DNA from: Pseudonocardia parietis
GTDB lineage: Bacteria; Actinomycetota; Actinomycetes; Mycobacteriales; Pseudonocardiaceae
Length of the DNA stretch: 64,000 bases
Reading direction: 5' to 3'
Assembly: GCF_017876315.1 (NCBI RefSeq)
Contig: NZ_JAGINU010000001.1
Span: forward strand, 806,001 to 870,000
How positions within the stretch are numbered: the stretch's first letter is position 1; every line of letters starts with the position of its first letter. Shown here piece by piece: positions 9,213 to 18,530 of this stretch. Made by a program: the position numbers and the translations under genes. The notes under the pieces are model-generated. The model searched no databases, was not told the DNA's origin, and was given only the letters and a program-made list of their open reading frames with translations.

Positions 9213-9229
9213 TGTCCCACTTCGCTACA
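9213..9229 (-). promoter_or_regulatory. regulon motif copy A (faces the lactonase-monooxygenase operon)
   Basis: On the minus strand this reads TGTAGCGAAGTGGGACA, ending 63 bases before the lactonase start. It matches three other copies at 9252, 10997 and 12929 in the form TGTnGCGAAnnnGGACA. The outer TGT/ACA bases form a dyad. It is a candidate binding site for the AcoR-like activator at 11089. Confidence 0.65.
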
Positions 9230-9251
9230 CGGGTCGGCTGCGCCCGGCCCG

Positions 9252-9268
9252 TGTCGCGAATCCGGACA
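9252..9268 (+). promoter_or_regulatory. regulon motif copy B (faces the acyl-CoA ligase)
   Basis: Reads TGTCGCGAATCCGGACA and continues with GTGCGG. It lies 71 bases before the ligase ATG. With copy A it forms a large inverted pair in the divergent promoter region, each copy directed at its own gene. Confidence 0.65.
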
Positions 9269-9338
9269 GTGCGGAGGTCGTCGGGGCGGTGAGCCTTTCC
9301 GGTCACGCACCACGACCGGCGAGAGGTGGAGAACCCTG

Positions 9339-10964
9339 ATGGACGGGCTGATGATGGACCGGCAGTTGTTGCTGTCGCGGCTGCTCTGGCGTGCCGAACG
9401 AGTCTTCGCCGATCGGGCCGTGATCACCGGGGCGCCGACCGGCGACGAGCGGTTCACCTACGCCCGGCTCGGTGACCGTGTGCGCCGGCTCGTCACAGCG
9501 CTGCGTGAGGTCGGCATCGGGCCGGGGGATCGGGTGCTGAGCCTGGCCTGGAACTCCCGCCGACACCTCGAGGCCTACTTCGCGGTGCCGTGCATGGGCG
9601 CGGTGCTGCACACCGGCAACCACCGGCTCTCACCCGAGCAACTGGCCTACACGATCAACCATGCGGGCGACCGGGCGGTGCTGGTCGCCCCGGACCTGCT
9701 CGGCCTGCTGGAGTCGGTCCGGGACCGTCTGCACACGGTGGAGGCGGTCCTCGTCCTCGGCGAGGTCCCCGCCGGCTGCGGGTGGGAGAACGTGTACGCC
9801 TACGACGACCTGGTCGGGCGTTCCGTGCCCGCCCGGGAACTACCGGAGTTCCCGGAAACCACTGCGGCCGCGCTCTGCTACACCTCCGGGACGACCGGCG
9901 ACCCGAAGGGTGTCCTCTACAGCCACCGCAGCACGGTGTTGCACGCTCTCGCTCTGTGCGCCGCCGGCTCGGCCGCGATCGGTCCGGACGAACGCATCCT
10001 GCTCGCCACACCGATGTCGCACGTCAACGCCTGGGGCGTGCCCTACGCAGCCGCCCTCGCCGGCGCGACACTGATCCTGCCCGGCACCCATCCGCGGCCC
10101 GAGGACCTGCTCCGGCTCATCCAGGACCACGGTGCGAGCACCGCCGTCGCCGCCGTGACGGTCGGGACGATGATGCGCCGCGCCTGGGAGGCGGCGGGGG
10201 GTGTGCCCGACCTCACGGCACTGCAGCGGCTGTGGCTCGGCGGCTCGGCGCCCTCGGCTGCCGAGATCGAGTGGTGGGCCCGCACCGTCGACGTTCGCGT
10301 GGTCAACGGGTGGGGGATGACCGAGACCTCGCCCATGGCGACCTTCTCCTCGGCCGCCACCCGGCCCGATGAGCTGTTGGATCCGGGCGTGCTCGACGTT
10401 CAGGCGCGGCAGGGCCGGCCGCTCCCACTGGTCGAGATGCGCATCGTCGCTGCCGACGGCACGGAGCTCCCCTGGGATGGGCAGTCGAGCGGCGAGCTGG
10501 AGGTGACGGCACCCTGGGTCGCATCGGCCTACCTGGACCGACCGGATCCGGACAGCCACCGCGACGGCCGGCTGCGTACCGGCGACGTCGCCGTGTTCCA
10601 TCCCGACGGCACGATGCAGGTCAAGGACCGAACCAAGGACCTGGTCAAGAGCGGCGGTGAGTGGATCTCCTCGGTCGAGTTGGAGAACGCGTTGCTCGGG
10701 CACCCGGACGTCGAGGACGCCGTCGTGGTGGCGGTACCCGATCCGACGTGGGTCGAGCGACCGGTCGCCTGCGTCGTCGCGGCCGGGAACGTCACCGGCG
10801 ACGACCTCCGCTTCCATCTGGCGGAACGGTTCCCCCGGTTCTGGGTTCCGGACACCGTGCTGTTCGTCGACACCATCCCGCGGACCTCGGTGGGCAAGCT
10901 CGACAAGAAGCGTGTCCGAGCCGAGCTCGGCATCACCGACGACACGGCGCCGGTCACGTCCTGA
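9339..10964 (+). CDS. fatty-acid/carboxylic-acid CoA ligase (AMP-forming)
   Basis: A 541-aa acyl-adenylate-forming ligase. The phosphate-binding loop YTSGTTGDPKG starts at residue 181, the GWGMTETSP motif lies near 326, and the C-terminal hinge and catalytic lysine region (KDLVKSGGEWIS, then TSVGKLDKK) is present. It would activate an acid with ATP and CoA in the cytoplasm. Between a lactonase and an acyl-CoA dehydrogenase, it probably activates the hydroxy or dicarboxylic acid arising from lactone opening. ATG 9339 follows a GAGAGGTGGAG ribosome site; the frame is open upstream to 9186 without similarity. Substrate chain length is not predictable. Confidence 0.9.
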   Translation: MDGLMMDRQLLLSRLLWRAERVFADRAVITGAPTGDERFTYARLGDRVRRLVTALREVGIGPGDRVLSLAWNSRRHLEAYFAVPCMGAVLHTGNHRLSPEQLAYTINHAGDRAVLVAPDLLGLLESVRDRLHTVEAVLVLGEVPAGCGWENVYAYDDLVGRSVPARELPEFPETTAAALCYTSGTTGDPKGVLYSHRSTVLHALALCAAGSAAIGPDERILLATPMSHVNAWGVPYAAALAGATLILPGTHPRPEDLLRLIQDHGASTAVAAVTVGTMMRRAWEAAGGVPDLTALQRLWLGGSAPSAAEIEWWARTVDVRVVNGWGMTETSPMATFSSAATRPDELLDPGVLDVQARQGRPLPLVEMRIVAADGTELPWDGQSSGELEVTAPWVASAYLDRPDPDSHRDGRLRTGDVAVFHPDGTMQVKDRTKDLVKSGGEWISSVELENALLGHPDVEDAVVVAVPDPTWVERPVACVVAAGNVTGDDLRFHLAERFPRFWVPDTVLFVDTIPRTSVGKLDKKRVRAELGITDDTAPVTS

Positions 10965-10996
10965 CCTCACCGGCCCGAACTTCGCGAATCGGGGCC

Positions 10997-11013
10997 TGTA
11001 GCGAATTGGGACA
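10997..11013 (+). promoter_or_regulatory. regulon motif copy C (upstream of the activator gene)
   Basis: Reads TGTAGCGAATTGGGACA and continues with GTGCG as copy B does. It lies 76 bases before the GTG start of the AcoR-like regulator, suggesting autoregulation. A TTCGCGAA palindrome sits just upstream at 10981-10988. Confidence 0.65.
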
Positions 11014-11088
11014 GTGCGCGTGGCCACCGCAATGCTGTGCTCCATCGCCTAACCTGGTACGGACCTCGACGGCGAGGAGGCGACGATC

Positions 11089-12924
11089 GTGCACCCCGAC
11101 CAGCCCGCCACGGCACTGCGCACGGAGCGGGAGCGGACGCTCGACGGCGACACGGCTCTGCCGGTCGGCACGAGGTCCGCCTTTCGGGACGACATCCTCA
11201 CGTCGTGGCGCCGCTGCCAGATGGTCGGCATGGCCCCGAGCAGCGAGGACGTTCCCTACCGGCCCGAGTTCGAACGGCCGAACCGGCTGCTGCGCGCAGC
11301 CGGGCCGGTGATCGACCGGCTGGCCGAGCAGATGGGCAGCGGGCCGGCATCGATCCTGCTCGCCGACTCCGAGGCGCAGATCATCGACCGCCGCGCCGGG
11401 ATTCGAGCGCTCGAGGAGGCGCTCGACCGGGCGATGGTCGCCCCCGGGTTCCACTACGCCGAGGAGTACACCGGCACCAACGGCATCGGCAGCGCGCTGG
11501 AGGCACGCAAGCCGTTCGTCGTGTCCGGTTCCGAGCACTATCGGGAGAACCTGCAGGAGTTCACCTGCATCGGGTCACCGCTGCGGCATCCCATCAGCGG
11601 TGTGGTCGAGGGTGTTCTCGACGTCACCAGCCGGGTCAGTGACACGCAGGAACTGATGAAGCCGCTCGTGCTCGCTGCCGTGCGCGAGATCGAGTCCCGG
11701 ATGTACGCCGACGCGTCGCGGCGGGAGCAGATGCTGCTGGAGCGGTTCCTGCGGGCCGGGCGGCGCTCGAGCAGCACCGCGGTGCTGTCGTTGAACGAGG
11801 ACGTCGTCATGGCGACCACGGCGGCCTCCGCACTGCTCGACATGTCCGACCAGGCGAGCCTGTGGGAGTGGGCCTGCCGCATGCTGGGCACCGGCGACGA
11901 ATGCGTCGGTGATGTCGCGCTGTCCGGAGGCGTCGTGGTCGACGCGCGCGCCACCCGGATCGGTGATCGGGACGGCACTGCCGGGGTCCTGGTCGAGATG
12001 CGCCCCGCGGCGCGCTCGGCTCGGGGCAGCGCGCCCGCCGGTGGACACCGGGTGCGGCGGGCTCGGCGAGCCGCCGCCCGAAGTGATGTGTTGCCCGGAC
12101 GCAGCGTGGCCGCCGGTCGGCTGCGTGACGAGGTCGAGGTCGTTGTCGACGACGAGCGACCGCTGCTGCTGTGTGGCGAGCCGGGCACGGGCAAGCTGTT
12201 CGTCGCCACCCACCTGCACCGCAAGCGGCGTCACCAGGATCCACTGACCGTGCTGGACGCGCGTACCTCTCCGGACGACCCGGGTGCGTGGTTCGACCGG
12301 CTCGTCTCGGGCATCGACGGCGGCGGGACGGTCGTGGTGCGTCACCTCGACCAGCTGGCCCCCGAAATGGCGGGACGGGTCGAGGCGCTCCTCGAGACCC
12401 CGGCGAGGACGGGAGCGCGGATCGTGGCGACCGTCCGCACCCGCGACGGCGACTCCCCGGCCGGCCGCACGCTGGACCACTTCCCGGTCTCGATCACCGT
12501 CCCACCACTGCGCTATCGCGGTGAGGACATCGCCGATCTCGCGCCGCGGCTGATCGGCGCCCACACCGCACGACGACCCGCGCCCCGACTCCTGCCGTCC
12601 ACGTTGCGGACGCTGTCCGGTCTGGACTGGCCCGGCAACGTCCGCGAGCTCGGAGCTGTGCTCGCCACCGCGGTGACCCGCTCACTCGGCTCCGACATCG
12701 CTCACGAGCATCTCCCGGCCGAGTACCGCGACAGCAGCAACCGGTCCGGGCCCGCATCGCTGCAGCGCGCCGAACGCGACATCCTGCTCGAGGCACTCGC
12801 CGAGACCCACGGCAACAAGCTGGCCGCGGCCGAGCGGCTCGGGATCGCGCGCTCGACGCTGTACCGGAAGATGCGGATCCTGGGCATCGACGAGAACCGC
12901 CTGCCCACCTTCCGCCCGCGTTGA
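11089..12924 (+). CDS. AcoR/MimR-like activator: GAF, AAA+-like and Fis-type HTH
   Basis: A 611-aa regulator. An N-terminal GAF-like region (about 60-220, with YAEEYTGTNGIGSAL) is followed by a degraded AAA+ domain (Walker A GEPGTGKLF near 364; PPLRYRGEDIADLAPRL near 470) and a Fis-type HTH at the C-terminus (AAAERLGIARSTLYRK). The GAFTGA loop needed to contact sigma54 is not seen, as in actinobacterial AcoR and MimR relatives, which act with other sigma factors. GTG 11089 follows GAGGAGG. Its position between the ligase and the dehydrogenase, and the shared motif at all four promoters, make it the likely regulator of this regulon, sensing a ketone or related inducer. Confidence 0.85.
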   Translation: MHPDQPATALRTERERTLDGDTALPVGTRSAFRDDILTSWRRCQMVGMAPSSEDVPYRPEFERPNRLLRAAGPVIDRLAEQMGSGPASILLADSEAQIIDRRAGIRALEEALDRAMVAPGFHYAEEYTGTNGIGSALEARKPFVVSGSEHYRENLQEFTCIGSPLRHPISGVVEGVLDVTSRVSDTQELMKPLVLAAVREIESRMYADASRREQMLLERFLRAGRRSSSTAVLSLNEDVVMATTAASALLDMSDQASLWEWACRMLGTGDECVGDVALSGGVVVDARATRIGDRDGTAGVLVEMRPAARSARGSAPAGGHRVRRARRAAARSDVLPGRSVAAGRLRDEVEVVVDDERPLLLCGEPGTGKLFVATHLHRKRRHQDPLTVLDARTSPDDPGAWFDRLVSGIDGGGTVVVRHLDQLAPEMAGRVEALLETPARTGARIVATVRTRDGDSPAGRTLDHFPVSITVPPLRYRGEDIADLAPRLIGAHTARRPAPRLLPSTLRTLSGLDWPGNVRELGAVLATAVTRSLGSDIAHEHLPAEYRDSSNRSGPASLQRAERDILLEALAETHGNKLAAAERLGIARSTLYRKMRILGIDENRLPTFRPR

Positions 12925-12928
12925 GCCG

Positions 12929-12945
12929 TGTAGCGAATCCGGACA
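12929..12945 (+). promoter_or_regulatory. regulon motif copy D (upstream of the acyl-CoA dehydrogenase)
   Basis: Reads TGTAGCGAATCCGGACA, starting four bases after the activator stop and ending 34 bases before the dehydrogenase ATG. It differs from copy B by one base in the 17. Confidence 0.65.
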
Positions 12946-12978
12946 GGAGGCGCGGGCGTCCGCGCCTACCTTTCCGGC

Positions 12979-14157
12979 ATGGCCGATACACCGTCCCCTG
13001 ATCACGAGGATTTTCTCGACGTCGACTCCGGGCTCGCCGAGCAGGAACGCGACATTCGCGACGCAGTCCGGGAATTTGCCCAGGACCGGCTCGCGCCGCA
13101 TGTCGGCGACTGGTTCGAGAACGGTCGGCTACCGGCCCGCGAGCTCGCCGCCGAGTTCGGCAAGCTCGGTGTGTTCGGCATGCACCTCGACGGCTACGGC
13201 TGCGCCGGCACGACCGCCACCGCCTACGGAATCGCCTGCCGCGAGCTCGAAGCCGTCGACTCCGGGCTGCGTAGCTTCGTCTCAGTACAGGGATCGCTGG
13301 CGATGAAGGCGATCCACCGCTGGGGCAGCGAGGAGCACCGGGCCGAGTGGCTGCCCCGGATGGCGGCCGGCGAGGCGATCGGCTGCTTCGGCCTGACCGA
13401 ACCGGACGCAGGCAGCGACCCCGGATCGATGCGGACCCGCGCCCGCCGCGACGGGACGGACTGGATTCTCAACGGCACCAAGATGTGGATCACGAACGGG
13501 TCCGTCGCCGACGTCGCGGTCGTGTGGGCACAGACCGACGACGGTGTGCGCGGGTTCATCGTCCCGACCGACACGCTCGGGTTCAGCGCCCCAGAGATCA
13601 AGCACAAGCTCTCGTTGCGGGCCTCGGTGACCTCCGAGCTCGTACTCGACGGCGTCCGGCTGCCCGACTCCGCCGCCTTCCCCGAGGTCAGAGGCCTGCG
13701 CGGGCCCCTAACCTGCCTGAACGAGGCCCGGTTCGGGATCCTTGCCGGCGTCGTCGGCGCAGCCCGCACCTGTTACCTCGCCGCGCGGGACTACACGCTC
13801 GAACGCGAGCAGTTCGGCCGTCCACTGGCGGCGTTCCAACTGACCCAACGCAAACTCGCCGACATGGTCGTCGAGGTCAACCGGGCGAGCCTGCTCGCGC
13901 TGCAGATCAGCCGACTCTCCGACACCGGGCGCCTGCACCACCGTCACGTCAGCGTCGGCAAGCTGGCCAACGTCCGCGCGGCACTGGACGTCGCCCGCAG
14001 CGCCCGGACCCTGCTCGGCGCCAACGGCATCTCACTCGAGTACCCGGTGATGCGCCACATGGCCAACCTCGAAACCGTCCTCACCTACGAGGGCACCGAG
14101 GAGATGCACGCACTGTCGATCGGCCAGGGCGTCACCGGCCTCCCCGCGTTCCGCTGA
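12979..14157 (+). CDS. acyl-CoA dehydrogenase, glutaryl-CoA dehydrogenase-like
   Basis: A 392-aa FAD enzyme that introduces a 2,3 double bond into acyl-CoA and passes electrons to ETF. Family signatures are CFGLTEPDAGSDPGSM near residue 137 and the catalytic base in TYEGTEEMH (Glu371). Similarity is closest in style to glutaryl-CoA dehydrogenases, which accept dicarboxylyl-CoA; adipyl-CoA or a related thioester would fit this cluster. The ATG at 12979 lies 34 bases after regulon motif D. A zinc alcohol dehydrogenase and an aldehyde dehydrogenase follow on the same strand. Confidence 0.9.
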   Translation: MADTPSPDHEDFLDVDSGLAEQERDIRDAVREFAQDRLAPHVGDWFENGRLPARELAAEFGKLGVFGMHLDGYGCAGTTATAYGIACRELEAVDSGLRSFVSVQGSLAMKAIHRWGSEEHRAEWLPRMAAGEAIGCFGLTEPDAGSDPGSMRTRARRDGTDWILNGTKMWITNGSVADVAVVWAQTDDGVRGFIVPTDTLGFSAPEIKHKLSLRASVTSELVLDGVRLPDSAAFPEVRGLRGPLTCLNEARFGILAGVVGAARTCYLAARDYTLEREQFGRPLAAFQLTQRKLADMVVEVNRASLLALQISRLSDTGRLHHRHVSVGKLANVRAALDVARSARTLLGANGISLEYPVMRHMANLETVLTYEGTEEMHALSIGQGVTGLPAFR

Positions 14158-14959
14158 ACCCACCCCACCCCGACTCGGAGGAAGCAACCGATGGTCAGAG
14201 CAGCAGTACTGCGCGAACGCGGCGGACCGATCACCGTCGACGAGATCGTGCTGCCCGACCCCGGACCGCACCAGGTCCGGGTACGCCTGGCCGCGGCCGG
14301 CGTGTGCCATTCGGACCTGTCGCTGGCGAACGGGACGCTACGCCAGAAGACGCCCGCGGTCCTCGGCCACGAGGGCGCCGGCGTGGTCGTCGCGGCCGGC
14401 GCCGAGGTGACCCGGGTGTCGGTGGGCGAGAAGGTGGTGCTCAACTGGTCACCGTCGTGTGGAACCTGCTGGTTCTGCCGGGAGTGCGAGCCCTACCTGT
14501 GTGAGCACGCGGACGACGCCGCCGCCGAGCCCTACGCCACCCTGACCGACGGCACCCCGATCTACGCCGCCCTCGGCACCGGCGCGTTCGCCGAGGAGAC
14601 CGTCGTCGGCGAACGAGCAGTGGTGCCGCTGCCCGCCGACACCGACCTCGAACGGGTCGCCATCCTCGGATGCGCCGTACTGACCGGCGCGGGCGCGGTG
14701 TTCCACACCGCCGGGGTCCGCAAGGGCCAGTCGGTGGCTGTCATCGGCCTCGGCGGAATCGGGCTGTGCGCCATCCAGGCCGCCCGGATCCGCGGGGCGG
14801 AGACGATCATCGGTATCGACGTGGCCCCCGAGAAGGGCGACCTCGCGCTCCAGCACGGGGCTACCGCGTTCGTCCCAGCAGGTGACGAGGCGCTCACGGC
14901 GGTGCGCGAGCTCACCGGTGGGCGCGGTGCCGACCACGTGTTCGACTGTGTCGGCGGCG

Positions 14960-14974
14960 GTGCGACGACCCGAA
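14960..14974 (+). repeat. 15-bp target duplication, left copy
   Basis: GTGCGACGACCCGAA at 14960-14974 is identical to 16421-16435 and directly abuts the two ends of the IS481-like element. The exact match indicates a recent insertion. Confidence 0.95.
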
Positions 14975-16420
14975 TGTGATGTCTCAGAACATCGGTGACA
15001 GTTCTGCCTCAGGACATCGGTGACGGTTGATGTGTCAGGACTTCGGTGACGCTCCCGGGTTCTTCGGCTGTCTTCCGCGGGGTCGACCGTTGCCGACGTA
15101 GTTGGTGCCGGGAGTGGGTCTGGTGCGTTCGGCGAGGATCTCGCCTTCGAGGTCGGTGACGGTGATCGTGTCGCCGGGCTGTCGCCGTCGCTGACGACGA
15201 GGACATGTTCGAACGCGTGGGCGACGCCGATCTTGTAGAGCACCTTGTCGACGTGGACGACTCCGGCGGAGCTCGCCGTTCTCAGGCGTGTGCCGGCGGG
15301 TAGGCCTTCCGGTGGCTTCGGTCGGGGCCGCATGGCGGGGGCCGGCGGCCGGTAGACCGGCCGGTCCGGTTTCGGGCGGGGTGGATCGGCCTTGGCCGTC
15401 GCCTCCCACGCGGCCTGCGGCGTGATTCGCCCGGGCAGCCCTTGGTGAGGGCGCTCGGTGTTGTAGACGTGGTCGAAGGCGTCGATCTGGGCCTGGAGCT
15501 GCGCGAGTGTGGCGGCGAGCGGTTGCTTGTCGAGGTAGCGGAACAGGGTCTGGTGGAAGCGTTCGTTCTTGCCTTGGGTGGTCGGCTTGTGCGGCTTGCC
15601 GGTGATCGCCTCGACACCCAGCGCGGCGACATGTGCGACGAGCCGGCCGACCAGGCCGCGACGCGACGGGTTGAGCGCGAGCCCGTTGTCCGACAGCAGC
15701 CGTTGCGGCACACCGTGAGCGGCCACGGCCTTGTCGAAGATCGCGATCGCGTCCCGGGCGGTCTCACCGGCCGCGGCGTGGGAAGCGACCGCGTAGCGGG
15801 AGTGGTCGTCGATGAGCTGGAAGATCACGCACTTGCGTCCGCCGGTCAGCACGTACTCGGTGGCGTCGAGTTGCCAGCACGCGTTGGGCGCCGGGTAGAC
15901 GAACCGCCGCCACGCCGAGCGGGGCTTCTTGCGCGGCTCCGGCCGGGCGATACCGGTCTCGCGGAAGATCCACGCCAGCGACGCCATCGAGGGCACCGCG
16001 ACCAGGCCCATCGCGCGCATCTTCTCGTGAACACTGATCGGGCCGTGGTCCAACCCGGACGCCTCAAGCGCGGCTCGCACCTGGACGGCCTGGGCCTTGA
16101 CCTGCTCGGTCAGCATCGACGGGCTCGACCTCGGCCGTCTGGACTTGGGCTCGAGCACTGCCGCCGGCCCCTCAGTTCGAGCGCGCCTACGCAGTTCGTA
16201 GAACGACTTGCGCGAGATGCCGTGCTCGGCGCAGAACGTCGAGACCGCACCCCGCGGTGCGTCGTCAGGCCACTGCGAGATCGCAAGGCGCACACGGGGA
16301 TCGATGGGTTCATGGGCAGCCACCGCGGCATCCTCGCGGCGGAAGTGTCACCACCAAGAACACCAGAAGTGTCACCGATGTCCTGACACAGAATCGTCAC
16401 CGATGTCCTGAGACATAACA
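14975..16420 (-). mobile_element. IS481-family insertion sequence, 1446 bp
   Basis: The ends begin TGT and form an inverted repeat: TGTgATGTCTCAGaACATC on the left and TGTtATGTCTCAGgACATC on the right. The unit CAGGACATCGGTGAC and variants recur two or three times inside each end, probably as transposase binding sites. One minus-strand transposase fills the interior. It is flanked by a perfect 15-bp direct repeat. Confidence 0.95.
15035..16323 (-). pseudogene. IS481-family transposase, frameshifted near the C-terminus
   Basis: An N-terminal HTH region (GAVSTFCAEHGISRKSFYELRRR) is followed by the DDE integrase core: WQLDATEYVL (first Asp), RLLSDNGLAL (second Asp) and TTQGKNERFHQTL (Glu). After HVLVVSDGD near 15185 the family C-terminus (GDTITVTDLEGEIL to a stop at 15035) continues in another frame; one missing base explains this. 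Without the correction the frame would run out of the element into the alcohol dehydrogenase. The clean flanking duplication shows a recent move, so the break is either very recent or a base-calling error. Confidence 0.85.
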
Positions 16421-16435
16421 GTGCGACGACCCGAA
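16421..16435 (+). repeat. 15-bp target duplication, right copy
   Basis: Identical to 14960-14974 and directly follows the right end of the IS481-like element. Confidence 0.95.
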
Positions 16436-16748
16436 CCGCCTGGAATGCCAGCCGCCGCGGCGGGACGGTGACCGTCGTCGGGGTCGGCGCCAAGACCAGC
16501 ACCGTCGAGTTCTCCGCCCTGGAGCTGTTCTGGTTCGGCCGGACGCTGCACGGCTGCGTCTACGGCTCCACCGACCCCGACCGGGACGTGCCTGAGCTGC
16601 TCGACCTCGCCCGCGCCGGCCGGCTCGACCTCGATGCCTTGCGCACCGCGACCACCGACTTGCACGGGATCGACGAGGCGTTCGCCGCGCTCGGCGACGG
16701 GCGGGGTGCCCGCACCGTCGTCCGGATCACGTCCGAGGGAGGCTCGCA

Positions 16749-18319
16749 GTGACCGCACCGATCCTGCCCAGCTACGTCCGCGACACCTGGCACGTCCCGC
16801 ACAGTGAGGGCCGGCCGGTGTTCGACGCCGTCACCGGGGACACGGTCGTCCACGTCTCGACCGACGGGATCGATTTCCGCGCAGTTCTGGAGCACGGACG
16901 GAACACCGGTGGCCCCGCACTGCGGGACCTGACCTTCCCCCAGCGCGCGGCACTGCTCGAGGACCTCGCCGGGTTCCTGCGCGGGCACCGCGAGGAGCTC
17001 TACGCGTTGTCCGCCCGGACCGGGGCCACGCTGTTCGACGCCCGGTTCGACGTCGACGGAGGGTTAGCCGTCGTCCGTTCCTACGCCGAGTTGGGACGCG
17101 CTGCCCTCCCGGACGCCCCGGTGTACGTCGAGGACGAACCAATCCCACTCGGCCGGCGTGCGGGCAGCTTCCTCGGCCGGCACGTGTGCGTTCCGTTGCG
17201 GGGCGTCGCGGTGCAGGTCAACGCCTACAATTTCCCGGTGTGGGGACCGCTGGAGAAGCTGTCTCAGTCCCTGCTCGCCGGGGTTCCGGCCGTGATCAAG
17301 CCGGCCACCGCGACGGCGTTCGTCACCGCCCGGCTGGTCGAGCTCGTCGTGGAGTCCGGCCTGCTCCCCCCGGTTCCGTGCAGTTCCTCTGCGGCGGCGT
17401 TGGGGACCTGCTCGAGCACCTGACCGAGCAGGACCTGCTGTCCTTCACCGGCTCCGCTGCGACTGCACACCTGCTGCGCAACCACGGCACCGTCACCTCG
17501 CGTGCCGTGCGGTTCAACGCCGAGGCCGACTCGCTGAACTGCTCGATCCTCGGACCAGACGCGGTGCCGGGTACGCCTGAGTTCGATCTGTACGTCGACC
17601 AGGCCGTCACCGAGATGACGGTCAAGGCGGGGCAGAAGTGCACCGCGATCCGGCGGGCGCTGGTGCCCGCGCCCGCGGTCGAGGCCGTCCTCGAGGCGCT
17701 GACCGACCGGTTGGGCCGGGTCACCGTCGGGAACCCGGCCGCGGACGGCGTCCGGATGGGCGCGCTGGCCGGGGTCGACCAACGCGACGAGGTCCGACAC
17801 GCTGTGGCCGCGCTCGAAGGGTCAACCAAGCGGGTGTTCGGCGATCCGTACCGGGTCGACACCGTCGACGCCGACCCCGAGCGGGGTGCGTTCCTGTCTC
17901 CCATCCTGCTGCACGGCCCGGACCCCGACCGTGCCGAACCGCACGAGGTCGAGCCCTTCGGACCCGTGGCAACCGTATTGCCCTACGACCGGCCCGAGGA
18001 CGCCGTCCGGCTCGCCGCCCGCGGGAAGGGCAGCCTGGCGGGTTCGTTGGTCACCGCCGACGCCGAGCTTGCGAGCAGGATGGTGCTCGACCTCGCGCCG
18101 TGGCACGGGCGGATCCTGGTGCTCTCGGAGCAGGACGCGGCCGAGTCGACCGGGCACGGCTCCCCGCTGCCGCAGCTGGTGCACGGCGGGCCGGGACGGG
18201 CCGGCGGTGGCGAGGAGATGGGTGGGCTGCGCGGCGTGCTGCACCACATGCAGCGCAGCGCGGTGCAGGCCGGCCTCGGTGTCCTCGACGCCCTGACCGG
18301 CGGCCGGACATCCGGGTGA
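16749..18319 (+). pseudogene. PaaZ-type aldehyde dehydrogenase, one frameshift
   Basis: About 522 residues over two frames. The first (GTG 16749) covers the N-terminal NAD-binding part, with QVNAYNFPVWGPLEKL and AVIKPAT motifs. At the C6 run 17366-17371 one C appears to be missing; the second frame then gives QFLCGGVGDLLEHL, SFTGSA, the GQKCTAIRR active-site cysteine and GPVATVLPYD. It resembles the dehydrogenase half of PaaZ and related CoA-semialdehyde dehydrogenases. It would oxidise the aldehyde made by the preceding dehydrogenase, possibly while attached to CoA. The GTG overlaps the upstream stop. A homopolymer base-calling error is a plausible cause of the break. Confidence 0.85.
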
Positions 18320-18326
18320 GCGACCG

Positions 18327-18351
18327 GGCCGGGGCCGCACGGGCCCCGGCC
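18327..18351 (+). terminator. hairpin after the aldehyde dehydrogenase
   Basis: A perfect 10-bp stem (GGCCGGGGCC and its complement) with a five-base loop begins eight bases after the stop. It closes the cyclic-ketone gene set. Confidence 0.7.
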
Positions 18352-18530
18352 GGACGGGGCCGGCTCTGGGTGACCGTGTTGCACGCGCTGCCGTCCATGC
18401 ACGACCGGACGGCACCAGGCGTGTGCGACTCGCCCCGCTCCCCGGCAGAACGCGACCGTCCCGATAGCACCGAGGCTGGTGTCGTAGAAGAACCTGGCCG
18501 TGCCGTGTGGTGAGCAGGGCGCCGCCCTAT

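Larger units (their letters stand above)
14191..16752 (+). pseudogene. zinc-dependent alcohol dehydrogenase split by IS481
   Basis: A medium-chain Zn-ADH. The 5' half (14191-14974) has the catalytic-zinc cysteine in GVCHSD, the GHEGAG motif, the structural-zinc cysteines (CGTCWFCRECEPYLC) and the Rossmann GLGGIG. The IS481 element follows GGGATTR. The 3' half resumes at 16436 and ends with GRGARTVVRI at 16752. Removing the 1446-bp element and one 15-bp duplication (1461 bp, a multiple of three) restores one open frame of about 366 aa, so the gene was intact before insertion. It would have oxidised a hydroxy acid or its CoA ester to the semialdehyde. The stop overlaps the aldehyde dehydrogenase start. 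Confidence 0.9.
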
